From NCBI GenBank assembly GCA_002392275.1, contig DGGQ01000022.1, forward strand, positions 1 through 30,106: DNA of 30,106 nucleotides, in the 5' to 3' direction. Each line of letters begins with the position of its first letter. The first letter of the stretch is position 1. The DNA is from Treponema sp. UBA3870 (GTDB taxonomy: Bacteria > Spirochaetota > Spirochaetia > Treponematales > Treponemataceae). Below are positions 8,049 through 16,078 of this stretch, piece after piece. The notes under the pieces were generated by a model. The model did not search any database and was not told where the DNA came from. It saw nothing but the letters and a program-made list of their open reading frames with translations. The translations under genes were made by a program, and so were the position numbers.

Positions 8049-9116
8049 ATGGCCCAAAAAAAGAAATCATCAAAAAAAAGAAATCAAGCAAAATCACCTA
8101 AAAAAAATCGCTCGACACAAACCTCAACAGTACAAACGACATCAACAAAAACGAAAATTGCAACTGGGGGTGTGTTAAAACAATCTCTCCAGAGCGGACT
8201 CAAAATTGTTTTGATTTTTACAGCAGTTTTTGGCCCACTCCTTTTGATAGCGGCAATTGTAAATAGGAAACCGGAAAAATCAACAGACAAAACTCAGACC
8301 GCAATTGTTCGCACGACGGATAGCAGTCAACAAACAAACGAAAATCCTGAAGATGGTTTCACGTCCCCTTACGCAAAATCTTCCGAATCAATTTCATTTT
8401 ATCTAGCGGAGTACACTAAAGACAAAACGGGACTTTATAATTTAACTTGTCCAGTTATTGATGTTGCGAAATTACTTGACCAAAATCAATATGGAGAGCT
8501 TGATGATTTTTTAAGGACTCTTGATTCAACCACCGGAGTTCAAATTGCAGTTCTCACAGTGGATAGTTTGGACGGAAATTCGATAGAAGAGTTTTCAATT
8601 CGTCATGCAGAAAAATGGAAGCTCGGACAAAAGGGTGTTGATAACGGAGCATTACTTGTCGCCTCGATGGAAGAACACGCTCTCCGAATAGAGACAGGTT
8701 ATGGAACAGAAACAGTCCTCACCGATGCAAAATGTTCGAGAATCATCAACAACATTCTTGTACCAAAATTCCAAGTCGGGAAATATGGTGACGGCATAGT
8801 TGAGGCTGTAAAAAATATGGCCGGCATAATCACATCGGACGACTCGCTGATTTCTTTTGGGGAATTAAAAGACGCGGAAGAACCAAATATTTTTTTCATC
8901 GCTCTCATATTGATTTTGCCGACTATATTCATTATTTTTCTAATCATACTTATATCAAATATTTTTAATAAATCACACATATCTTCGTCATCTGGTTCAT
9001 ATCACAGCGGAGGGAGTTCCAGAAGCAGCTATAGCAGAAGTTCGTACAGCGGTGGTAGTTCATTTGGTGGTGGAGGCGGTTCATTTGGCGGTGGCGGTGC
9101 ATCCGGTCACTGGTAA
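8049..9116 (+). CDS. YgcG-like TPM-domain protein, copy 2, with long basic N-terminus
   Basis: A 355-residue paralogue of the preceding gene; AAGGAG lies five bases before the ATG. It differs by a 50-residue Lys/Ser/Thr-rich cytoplasmic N-terminus before the membrane segment (about 51-71). The TPM domain (about 130-270) shares long identical runs with copy 1, such as EKWKLGQKGVDNGALLVA. A second membrane segment lies near residues 284-306. The tail is longer and Ser/Gly/Tyr-rich, ending GGGSFGGGGASGHW. The DNA from about 8600 to 8720 matches copy 1 almost base for base, which points to a recent duplication or gene conversion. The role is inferred from LemA/TPM context only. Confidence 0.9.
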   Translation: MAQKKKSSKKRNQAKSPKKNRSTQTSTVQTTSTKTKIATGGVLKQSLQSGLKIVLIFTAVFGPLLLIAAIVNRKPEKSTDKTQTAIVRTTDSSQQTNENPEDGFTSPYAKSSESISFYLAEYTKDKTGLYNLTCPVIDVAKLLDQNQYGELDDFLRTLDSTTGVQIAVLTVDSLDGNSIEEFSIRHAEKWKLGQKGVDNGALLVASMEEHALRIETGYGTETVLTDAKCSRIINNILVPKFQVGKYGDGIVEAVKNMAGIITSDDSLISFGELKDAEEPNIFFIALILILPTIFIIFLIILISNIFNKSHISSSSGSYHSGGSSRSSYSRSSYSGGSSFGGGGGSFGGGGASGHW

Positions 9117-9145
9117 AAACAAAAATTAAAAAGGAATGATTTATC

Positions 9146-10150
9146 ATGGCAGATGAAAAAAAACTTGGCAGAAAATTTTTTAGGATTCTTTTTTCTCCTG
9201 TAAAATCACTCGGCTCACTTTTTGCGGCGGTTCTTTCAAGCGTCGTTTTGTTTTCCGGCATGGTTCTTGTGATTTTTATTTCATGCAGGCTTCCTTTCCG
9301 AACTGCTTCGATAATAATTTCTTCGCTGACGTGTGCACTCTTTTCTGCTCCTCTAACTCTTATCTGGCGACCCCGCATCCGTGAACTGATTAGAAAGAGC
9401 GATGACGAAAGCCAAATAACAATTGAAAATCAGCATACGGAAATTCAAGAACTGAAAAATCTGGTCGCAAATCAAAAATCGAATGAAGAAAATCTCCAGA
9501 GCAAAATCCATCTGCTTGAAAATCTTGTGTTCAATTCACAAAGCTCGGTTGATATTTTAAAAGTCGGCTACAAAGAATACACGAAGACTTCAACAATCCG
9601 TGTGCGCGAAAAACTCAACGAAACCGGCGGAAAACTGTTTACCTCACCCGGGTATGATGAAGCCATATTGATTTTGGACTGCAAGATAAAATATCAGCGC
9701 GGTATTGATTTTAAAAATCTGCATCTTAATTATCAGGGCACAAACAAAGATGCCGTAATCGTAACGAATTTAAAACCGGAGTACACCAGCCAACCTGTTT
9801 TTGAATACAGCACTTTTTTCCGCGAGATAAGGCACATAGAAACGGATAAAAACGGGAACGTAAAAAAAATCAGCGTGCTCAAAGATTCGGACAGCAATCC
9901 TCAGCTGAACTTTATTGAAAAAAAATCCAAGGAAAATTTTGAATCAAGTTTTATGGGCGAAGAGAATTCAGAATCAATCGAGGAGACAAACGAAATACTG
10001 AAAATCTCCAAGGACTGCATCAGGCTTTTGCTCAAACCATATTTTTCAAAAATTGACTTCGACACTTTCTGTGAAATGAAGGACGCAAAACCGTGGACCG
10101 AGTTTCTTCAGCAGCAGGTCGATAATTACAAGAGGCTGGAATCAAAATGA
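9146..10150 (+). CDS. Membrane-anchored coiled-coil protein resembling DUF4230
   Basis: A 334-residue protein; AAGGAA precedes the ATG. Two membrane helices (about 25-46 and 53-74) form a hairpin. A charged coiled coil follows (about 84-127), then a globular domain from about 148 to 325. The stretch LILDCKIKYQRGIDFKNLHL (about 175-194), followed by a polar strand and an acidic, helical C-terminus, resembles the DUF4230 pattern (a strand, then a G-x-D-hydrophobic turn). I could not verify that membership. The gene ends in ATGA overlap with the YkgJ-like gene and continues the LemA/TPM transcript, so a role in the same envelope complex is plausible. Function unknown. Confidence 0.7.
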   Translation: MADEKKLGRKFFRILFSPVKSLGSLFAAVLSSVVLFSGMVLVIFISCRLPFRTASIIISSLTCALFSAPLTLIWRPRIRELIRKSDDESQITIENQHTEIQELKNLVANQKSNEENLQSKIHLLENLVFNSQSSVDILKVGYKEYTKTSTIRVREKLNETGGKLFTSPGYDEAILILDCKIKYQRGIDFKNLHLNYQGTNKDAVIVTNLKPEYTSQPVFEYSTFFREIRHIETDKNGNVKKISVLKDSDSNPQLNFIEKKSKENFESSFMGEENSESIEETNEILKISKDCIRLLLKPYFSKIDFDTFCEMKDAKPWTEFLQQQVDNYKRLESK

Positions 10151-10623
10151 ACGGAACTGAATCAACATCATCAACAGAAGCAGAGAAAAAATTTTATGAA
10201 GGCGGACTAAAGTTTTCGTGCATGCAATGCTCTTTTTGTTGCAGAGGATTTCCCGGTGTGGTGCTCATGGACAACAAGGATTTGGACCGGCTTGCAAAAT
10301 GGGCGGACGTAACATGCGAACAATTTATCCTCATGTACTGCCGATGGGTTGAAAGCGACGACGGATTTGAATATCTTTCGCTGCGTGAAAAAAGAAACAT
10401 GGAATGTATTTTCTGGAACAAGGGTTGCGAAGCCTATGAAGCGCGTCCAGTTCAATGCCGGACTTATCCTTTTTGGACAAAAGTTTTGGAAGACCAGAAC
10501 GCATGGAACGAAGAAAGCAAAACATGTCCCGGAATCAACAGCGGCGAAAATCACCCGCGAGAGGAAATTGAGACGGAGCTTTCAAAATACCAGGCGCGGA
10601 ATCCAATAAAACGCAGGCGGTAG
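10147..10623 (+). CDS. YkgJ-family cysteine-cluster protein
   Basis: A 158-residue protein beginning in an ATGA overlap with the previous gene, with only a weak ribosome site, so translation is probably coupled. It carries the family's CxxCxxCC cluster (FSCMQCSFCCRGFPG, Cys25, 28, 31, 32). Further conserved cysteines follow near the middle (MECIFW, GCEAY, VQCRTYPFW) and at SKTCPG. YkgJ-type proteins bind zinc or an iron-sulfur cluster through these residues; most lack a defined reaction. No signal peptide or membrane segment is seen, so it is cytoplasmic. It is the last gene of the LemA/TPM group. Confidence 0.87.
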   Translation: MNGTESTSSTEAEKKFYEGGLKFSCMQCSFCCRGFPGVVLMDNKDLDRLAKWADVTCEQFILMYCRWVESDDGFEYLSLREKRNMECIFWNKGCEAYEARPVQCRTYPFWTKVLEDQNAWNEESKTCPGINSGENHPREEIETELSKYQARNPIKRRR

Positions 10624-10672
10624 AAATTTTACTTTATTTATGGTAGAGTTTTTCAATTCAAAAGGACAGGCT

Positions 10673-11641
10673 ATGATACATATAATAAGAACTTTTTTAA
10701 CTGGTCTTGCAATCGGTATGGCGAACGTTATTCCGGGTGTTTCCGGCGGAACACTTGCGGTCGTCTTCAACATTTACGACAAATTTGTTAACGCAATCAC
10801 GCTGAATTTCAAAAAGCTCTGGAAGAACAGGCGCTTCGTTTTTCCTCTGGTCATTGGAATGTTGGGTGGCGTTCTGGTCTTTTCAAAGCTAATCACAATT
10901 GTCTACGAAAAATTTCCGCTCCAGACAAACTACTTTTTCATGGGTCTGATTCTTGGAAGCATCCCCATGCTTTTCAAATACATGGTTGCAAAAAAAGAAG
11001 GCGAAAAATTCAGTGCCGGAAAAATCATTGCGATTGTAATTTGTGCGATTGCTGGTTTCGCTCTTTTGATTTACCTTGGTCATCTTGAGGGCGTGCTTGG
11101 AACCCCCGACATGAGCGCGGATCTTCCCGTCCAGACTTTTCCGCTGACAATCCGCATTTTTGCCGCCGGTCTGATTGGTGCGGTCGCCATGATTATTCCG
11201 GGCATCTCCGGGTCGCTCCTCATGCTGATTATGGGTGTCTACACAATCGTTATGAAAAGTATTTCCCTGCTTTTTCCGTCTCTTTTCGGCGGAGACACCC
11301 AGCTTTTTTTCAAGGCGGTATTCCTGCTGCTTCCAAACGGAATCGGTGTTTTGATTGGACTTTTGAGCGGTGCAAAACTGATTGCCTGGCTTCTGAAAAA
11401 AATTCCGAATCAGACTTACGCGGTAATCTTTGGTCTTATCTGTGCGTCAGCCGTAAACATTTTCCCTGGATTCAATTTTGCGACACCATGGACTGCCGTT
11501 GGTTCCGCTGTCTGTCTTCTTGCAGGAGCCGCTTTGGCATATTTCAGCACAAAACTCGCGCCGGAAGAAAATGCGGAACCTGAAAAAAAAGAAGCGACAA
11601 AAACTGAACAAGAAAAAACTGAGACCATTACGCAGGAGTAA
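10673..11641 (+). CDS. DUF368 (PopT-type) undecaprenyl-phosphate transporter
   Basis: A 322-residue polytopic membrane protein. An in-frame ATG at 10640 is less likely, because AAAGGA at 10661-10666 is correctly spaced for 10673. Family motifs appear twice, in the two halves: GMANVIPGVSGGT at residues 15-27 and AMIIPGISGSLLM in the middle. This gives the inverted-repeat layout of DUF368. DUF368 proteins have been shown in other bacteria to return undecaprenyl phosphate across the membrane for reuse in peptidoglycan and polymer synthesis. About eight membrane segments are followed by a Glu/Lys-rich cytoplasmic tail of about 25 residues. It lies 17 bases before the membrane LuxR-type gene. Confidence 0.88.
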   Translation: MIHIIRTFLTGLAIGMANVIPGVSGGTLAVVFNIYDKFVNAITLNFKKLWKNRRFVFPLVIGMLGGVLVFSKLITIVYEKFPLQTNYFFMGLILGSIPMLFKYMVAKKEGEKFSAGKIIAIVICAIAGFALLIYLGHLEGVLGTPDMSADLPVQTFPLTIRIFAAGLIGAVAMIIPGISGSLLMLIMGVYTIVMKSISLLFPSLFGGDTQLFFKAVFLLLPNGIGVLIGLLSGAKLIAWLLKKIPNQTYAVIFGLICASAVNIFPGFNFATPWTAVGSAVCLLAGAALAYFSTKLAPEENAEPEKKEATKTEQEKTETITQE

Positions 11642-11658
11642 AAAAAAAGGGCAAAATC

Positions 11659-12444
11659 ATGAAGTTGTATTCAAAGCAGACATTGTTGTTTTTCAGAATT
11701 TTTTCTATAGCCATGATGATTGCCTTGACCGTTGCAAATGTTTGCATTTTTTTGACAAACGGATTTTCAACCATAACAAATTCTAAGATGTTAATCCCGG
11801 TGATTGCGAACACTTTTTTTGCTTTCGGATTTTTGATTGCATTTTTCTTTCCGACAAGAATCGGGATTTTTTCAATGCTTTCATTTTTGTACAGCACTAC
11901 GGTTTTTATCCTTGATCCCAAAAGCCCTATCGCAGTTCCCATGTTTTTTCTTGCTCTTGCAACTTTATATGCACGCGGTTCATTCAAGGAAAATAAAAAA
12001 ATCAAAATAATAATCGCATCAGTCCTCTACATTGCGCTCAATCTGACCATGCTCAGGTTCGGAATAAAATTTTTCATCGACACATTCTTGGACAAGCTCG
12101 GCATGGCTCTCGTAATTTCTTCGATCGTTTTTTTCATACAGATTTATACACACGACACTTACGAAAAAAAGGAAAAAGAAAATCTTCTGGACATTTCGAA
12201 GTACCCGGATTTGACAAAGCGTGATTCAGAATGGCTCCGCATGATTTTGAACGGTGAAAAATATATGAGCATTGCCGTGGACTACAAAATGGCACTCGGC
12301 TCAGTAAAAAACAGGCTCAAGTTTATTTTTTCCACTCTAGGCGTGGGCGACAAACAAGGATTTTTAAGCCTGTACAAGGGATTCGAAATCTGCTACGGCG
12401 AAGAAAAAAAATTAACCGCCACACCACCGAATCAGATTGTGTGA
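11659..12444 (+). CDS. Membrane-anchored LuxR-type HTH regulator
   Basis: A 261-residue protein; AAGGG precedes the ATG. Residues 10-165 hold about six hydrophobic segments. Residues 182-240 form a LuxR/GerE helix-turn-helix: PDLTKRDSEWLRMILNGE, then SIAVDYKMALGSVKNRL and IFSTLGVGDKQGFL, which match the usual L-T-x-R-E...G...I-A...S...T-V-K-x-H-L...L-G-V pattern with some substitutions (D for E, S for T, N for H). A membrane sensor joined directly to a DNA-binding domain needs no kinase. The signal and targets are unknown; the neighbouring DUF368 gene makes envelope stress a fair guess. It is convergent with pheS, leaving a 24-base gap. Confidence 0.8.
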   Translation: MKLYSKQTLLFFRIFSIAMMIALTVANVCIFLTNGFSTITNSKMLIPVIANTFFAFGFLIAFFFPTRIGIFSMLSFLYSTTVFILDPKSPIAVPMFFLALATLYARGSFKENKKIKIIIASVLYIALNLTMLRFGIKFFIDTFLDKLGMALVISSIVFFIQIYTHDTYEKKEKENLLDISKYPDLTKRDSEWLRMILNGEKYMSIAVDYKMALGSVKNRLKFIFSTLGVGDKQGFLSLYKGFEICYGEEKKLTATPPNQIV

Positions 12445-12468
12445 CGGTCTTCAATGTTTCTTTAATTT

Positions 12469-14013
12469 CTAGAATCTTGCTTTTCTAAGGCGGACTCTTT
12501 CAACATCCTCGCAGAACAATTCGCGGAGGTCGTTCAAGCCCAATGCCATCAAAGCCATGCGGTCAATTCCTATTCCCCATGCGGCGACAGGAACATCCAC
12601 TCCCATTGCCTTTGTGACCTCGGGGCGGAAGATTCCAGAACCACCAAGCTCGAACCAGCCAAGCTTCGGATGCTTTATGTGTACTTCGATTGAAGGCTCC
12701 GTGAACGGGAAATATCCAGGCACATATTTAACGTCGGTCGCTCCCGCAATCTCAACGGCAAACATTTCAAGGAATCCAAGGAGGGTCTTCAGGTTGACAT
12801 TTTCTCCAAGAACGATTCCCTCTGTCTGATAAAAGTCGCTCAAGTGTGTCGCATCAACTTTGTCATAGCGGAAGCATCGTGCGATTCCAAAATATTTTCC
12901 CGGAATCTCCGCTTTGTGGAGCTGATGGGCTGAAAGAACGGTTCCCTGGCTCCTCATAATCAGGCGGCGGGTAAACTCGTTGTCAAACTCATAGTTCCAA
13001 CCACGGCTTCCGGAATTTCCTCCGTTTTTGTGCACGTTCGCAACATTCGTAAGGTATGGCTCCTCAATAAATTTTGCGTGTGTCGGGTTCTTGATTCTGT
13101 AGACATCATGGATGTCCCTTGCGGCATGGAACTGGGGCATAAAAAGCGCGTCACCGTTCCAGAACTCGGTCTCAACAAGCGGTCCGTCAAATTCTTGGAA
13201 TCCGAGTGCGCAGAGCTTGTCCTTTACGCTTTCAAGGAACTGGACATACGGATTTGTGCGCCCCGGAATGATTCTTGCAGGAGGAATGTTGATGTTGTAT
13301 CCACGGAAGGTTCCCTTTCTCCAGTCCCCGCTCGCAAGCATGGCCGGGGTTACTTCACCGATTTCATTTCCAGTGATTCCGGCAGATTTAAGTGACTGGA
13401 CGACCTGTTCAAAATCTCCAGTCAGCTGGTATGTGACAGTCTCACGCTCGATTGTGCGGAAAGCTGTGTCGCTGATGCCACGTTTTTTTGTAAGAGTCGC
13501 GATGACTTCATTTTCTTTTTCCGAAAGCTCGGTTGACTCCAGAAGTCCGTTGTCTTTTGTGGCAGCCTTTTTGATTATGGCGTCGGCAATCTCAAAGCGT
13601 TCCGGGAGAGCGGCACCAGTATACTCAGCCTTGCCACCGTCCATTTTTACAAGCCCGTCCTTTTTCATTGAGCCGAACGCGGAACCCACGTCCTTTCCCT
13701 CAATTCCAAGAGCGGATGAAATTTCCGGCAGCTGGTGCGCACCCTTTTCTTTCAAAAAATTTATGATGCGGACTTCAACGCTTCCGTTTTTCGCGAGAGC
13801 CTTTCCGTAGTCGCTAATCTCGTAATATGTGTGGGGGACTCTGGAGACTTCTTTCAAAAGCCCCTTGCCACCAAGCCAACTGAATGCCTGGTTAGCGTGT
13901 CCTTCCTTGTATCCAAGCTCTTTCTGGAGACGCTCCGATGTCAGCTTGTCATCCTTTCCATACTTCAAAAGTACCTTGATTTCCAGCGGGTGAAGATTCT
14001 TAATGTCCGTCAT
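12469..14013 (-). CDS. pheS: Phenylalanine-tRNA ligase alpha subunit, archaeal/eukaryotic type
   Basis: A 514-residue protein, much longer than the roughly 340 residues of bacterial PheS. The extra N-terminus is a pair of winged-helix modules (residues 1-75 and about 76-140), typical of archaeal and eukaryotic chains. The class II catalytic core starts near 235. It includes GFQEFDGPLVETEFWNGDAL with FMPQFHAARDIHD (motif 1/2 region), RSQGTVLSAHQL, FRYDKVDATHLSDFYQTEG, and motif 3 as WGIGIDRMALMALGLNDLRE. It charges tRNA-Phe with phenylalanine in a heterotetramer with PheT. pheT is not adjacent in the window. Spirochaetes are known for this archaeal-type enzyme, so it supports the taxonomic call. 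The ribosome site is weak (TGGAA). Confidence 0.96.
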   Translation of the reverse strand: MTDIKNLHPLEIKVLLKYGKDDKLTSERLQKELGYKEGHANQAFSWLGGKGLLKEVSRVPHTYYEISDYGKALAKNGSVEVRIINFLKEKGAHQLPEISSALGIEGKDVGSAFGSMKKDGLVKMDGGKAEYTGAALPERFEIADAIIKKAATKDNGLLESTELSEKENEVIATLTKKRGISDTAFRTIERETVTYQLTGDFEQVVQSLKSAGITGNEIGEVTPAMLASGDWRKGTFRGYNINIPPARIIPGRTNPYVQFLESVKDKLCALGFQEFDGPLVETEFWNGDALFMPQFHAARDIHDVYRIKNPTHAKFIEEPYLTNVANVHKNGGNSGSRGWNYEFDNEFTRRLIMRSQGTVLSAHQLHKAEIPGKYFGIARCFRYDKVDATHLSDFYQTEGIVLGENVNLKTLLGFLEMFAVEIAGATDVKYVPGYFPFTEPSIEVHIKHPKLGWFELGGSGIFRPEVTKAMGVDVPVAAWGIGIDRMALMALGLNDLRELFCEDVERVRLRKARF

Positions 14014-14053
14014 TTTTCCAATAATCTATAAAGAGTCAATAAAAACAAACAAA

Positions 14054-14078
14054 TCCCGTGCCATAAAAAAACACGGGA
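14054..14078 (-). terminator. Terminator-like hairpin downstream of the 14145-14555 gene
   Basis: TCCCGTG (14054-14060) pairs with CACGGGA (14072-14078). Read leftward, the stem is followed by a T-rich stretch (TTTGTTTGTTTTTATT), so it can end the transcript of the small exported protein. The region 14014-14144 otherwise holds the pheS upstream region; a TATAGA on the minus strand at 14025-14030 may be its -10 box. Confidence 0.55.
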
Positions 14079-14144
14079 ATCCAATCTAAGGAATTTTATA
14101 AATGGGAACCACCCCACGGCGGCCCCCAATAATTACTCAGTGTA

Positions 14145-14555
14145 CTAGCGGCGGTCGAAGCGGACACACCTCCTGAACTCGACCATCCTCAGTCCCCTCT
14201 CATCCTTGTACCAGCGGGTTCTGTCCTTTCTAACAAAGACTGGCTTGGTTGTGAACTGGTTCTCCTTGGCAAAATTTTCAAGGATAGCGTCAAAAGTGTT
14301 CATAGCCTCACCCTGGTCAAAGCTGGCTGCCATACATGTATAGTAGATGAAAACCTCACCAGTCAAGGGAGTATACTCAAGGCTCAAATCAACATTGCTT
14401 GCGGTTGGATGAAACTCGGTATATTCATCATCAATCTGACGAACCACGGTAGAAATGTCTACCTTTGGAGCAGCGGCATCCTGTGTGCTGGTCTGTGCAA
14501 AGACTGCCCCAATAGCAATCAGTGCAATTGTACAAAGGGCTACAAGCTTTTTCAT
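14145..14555 (-). CDS. Small exported protein of unknown function
   Basis: A 136-residue protein with a clear signal peptide (MKKLVALCTIALIAIGAVFA, cleavage after AFA at about residue 20) and an excellent ribosome site (AGGAGGAG). The mature 115 residues hold a low-complexity start, then an alpha/beta domain with VDLSLEYTPLTGEVFIYYTC and a basic C-terminus (RKDRTRWYKDERGLRMVEFR). No family is recognised. It is last in the diguanylate cyclase-rhomboid group, 22 bases after another exported protein. Confidence 0.75.
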   Translation of the reverse strand: MKKLVALCTIALIAIGAVFAQTSTQDAAAPKVDISTVVRQIDDEYTEFHPTASNVDLSLEYTPLTGEVFIYYTCMAASFDQGEAMNTFDAILENFAKENQFTTKPVFVRKDRTRWYKDERGLRMVEFRRCVRFDRR

Positions 14556-14577
14556 ATTATCTCCTCCTAATGGAACT

Positions 14578-15432
14578 TCAATAGTAACTGTAACTAACTA
14601 TTTTAGCAGTTTCTACAAAAAAATCAAGGTCAACAACATATTGGCCTTCATATATGTAAATACGCGGATCCTGAATAAGTAACACCCGGCCCAAAATTTC
14701 TTTTGGTTTGTTCTTTACCATAGTGCGCCAGTATTCCCTCACTGCGTTTTTTACAGCCGCCTCGCATGCCGCCTGAATGCCGTCAAATCCATCTTCAACA
14801 GGAGCCTCCCCATGTCCCTTTATACGTGGATGGGTGATTGACTTCCAGCGTTCATAAGAAAGCTTCTGGACTTCAGTTCTCTCGCACTCGACCCAGCAAA
14901 CCAGACGGTCGCCCATCGGCTCTGGCTCTTTGTATGAGATTCGGTTTACGTTGGGATTGAACGGTTCAATTTCGGTCAGCTCAAAAAATTCTGGAACCTG
15001 GCGGGTTTTATCATAAGGTACATACTCAAATTCCCACCCGTTGAGCATTCCATTCAAAAGATAGGGGCTGATTTCCTTTGCCCGGTTGATTGCGAACATG
15101 AAAATCGAAATGTCCCTTGACTCCGCCGAATCAACAAATTTTTTATTGCCACCGGAAGTCTTATCCTGCTCGCCATCCCCCCGCGAATCAGGACTATCCT
15201 TTTCTATATTATCGTACTTTTTTTCGCCGCTGTCACTCCCTGTTTCCGAATTTTCACCAGAATTTTCATCGTCAAATTTTCCGGGAAAAGCATCAAGCTC
15301 CGCCCAAATCTGTATTCTGATTAAATCCTTCTGAGACGGCTGCTGGGCAAAAACAGTCGCCGGAATCCACACAAGGGCCGCAATCAACAGGAGACCCGAT
15401 TTTTTTAGTGCCGTCTGTAAGCGTCTTTCCAT
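14578..15432 (-). CDS. Exported protein with acidic low-complexity linker, unknown function
   Basis: A 284-residue protein. Its ATG (15430-15432) lies inside the rhomboid gene, overlapping its end by 28 bases, so translation is probably coupled. A signal peptide is present (cleavage near TVFAQ, residue 29-30). Residues about 54-95 are an acidic Ser/Gly/Asp/Glu-rich linker. The folded part follows, with INRAKEISPYLLNGMLNGWE, LVCWVECERTEVQKLSYERW and a C-terminal strand-rich end (RIYIYEGQYVVDLDFFVETA). It is probably periplasmic or surface-exposed. I recognise no family. The position next to a rhomboid gene does not make it a substrate, since it has no membrane helix apart from the signal. Confidence 0.75.
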   Translation of the reverse strand: MERRLQTALKKSGLLLIAALVWIPATVFAQQPSQKDLIRIQIWAELDAFPGKFDDENSGENSETGSDSGEKKYDNIEKDSPDSRGDGEQDKTSGGNKKFVDSAESRDISIFMFAINRAKEISPYLLNGMLNGWEFEYVPYDKTRQVPEFFELTEIEPFNPNVNRISYKEPEPMGDRLVCWVECERTEVQKLSYERWKSITHPRIKGHGEAPVEDGFDGIQAACEAAVKNAVREYWRTMVKNKPKEILGRVLLIQDPRIYIYEGQYVVDLDFFVETAKIVSYSYY

Positions 15433-16076
15433 ACCTTTATTGGATTTATCCTCATTCTAATCACAAGATACAGCCACGCAAAGAGGAAGCCCAAAAGATG
15501 CGCGTAATGTGCGACATTGGAGCTTCCCCATATCTGTGCCACAAACTCTACAACAAAGTAAATCAAGATTAGTAACGGAGCAGGAACCGGAATGATTCCC
15601 CAGATAAAGATTTTGGACTTGGGATAGCACACCGCGTAAGTCAGCAGAACGGAATAGATTGCGCCACTCGCCCCGACAAGCGGAACCAGATAGTACAACA
15701 CGTTTCCCGTCAGCCTTAGCGAAAGATAGACCACACCAAGCGAACCAAATCCAACCAGAACTCCGCACAGAGCGTAGAGCAGGATAAATTCTTTACTCCC
15801 TATAACTTTTTCGGTAGGAAATCCAAAGAAAAAGAGTGCAAGCATGTTCAGAAGAAGGTGCAGGAATCCGCTGTGGACAAACATATAGCTGATTGGCTGC
15901 CACCAGAAATGCTGACCGACCGTACAGTAAAGGCTGAGCCCAAGAATGTTGGTCAAATCAATGCCCGAAATTTTCCGACAGACAAACATGAGTCCATAGA
16001 CAGAAACGTTAATGCAGATTAGCCAGAGAGTAATATTGTAGTAGGCGTATTTGAAAGGTTTTCTTATAAACGACAT
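15405..16076 (-). CDS. Rhomboid family intramembrane serine protease
   Basis: A 223-residue protein with about six membrane helices. Catalytic marks are present: the oxyanion-side HSGFLHLLLNML (His68, Asn77), the Ser in GASGAIY (Ser137) and the His in VAHYAHLLGF (His193). It therefore has an intact Ser-His dyad in the standard place. Rhomboids cut transmembrane substrates within the lipid bilayer; the substrate here is unknown. The start codon lies two bases after the diguanylate cyclase stop and no clear ribosome site is seen, so translation is likely coupled. The 3' end overlaps the next gene. Confidence 0.92.
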   Translation of the reverse strand: MSFIRKPFKYAYYNITLWLICINVSVYGLMFVCRKISGIDLTNILGLSLYCTVGQHFWWQPISYMFVHSGFLHLLLNMLALFFFGFPTEKVIGSKEFILLYALCGVLVGFGSLGVVYLSLRLTGNVLYYLVPLVGASGAIYSVLLTYAVCYPKSKIFIWGIIPVPAPLLILIYFVVEFVAQIWGSSNVAHYAHLLGFLFAWLYLVIRMRINPIKVWKDAYRRH

Positions 16077-16078
16077 AG

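Noticed and set aside
13112..13810. 232-residue open frame opposite pheS
   Set aside because: pheS is certain on the minus strand; this frame has no domain and arises from codon bias of the real gene.
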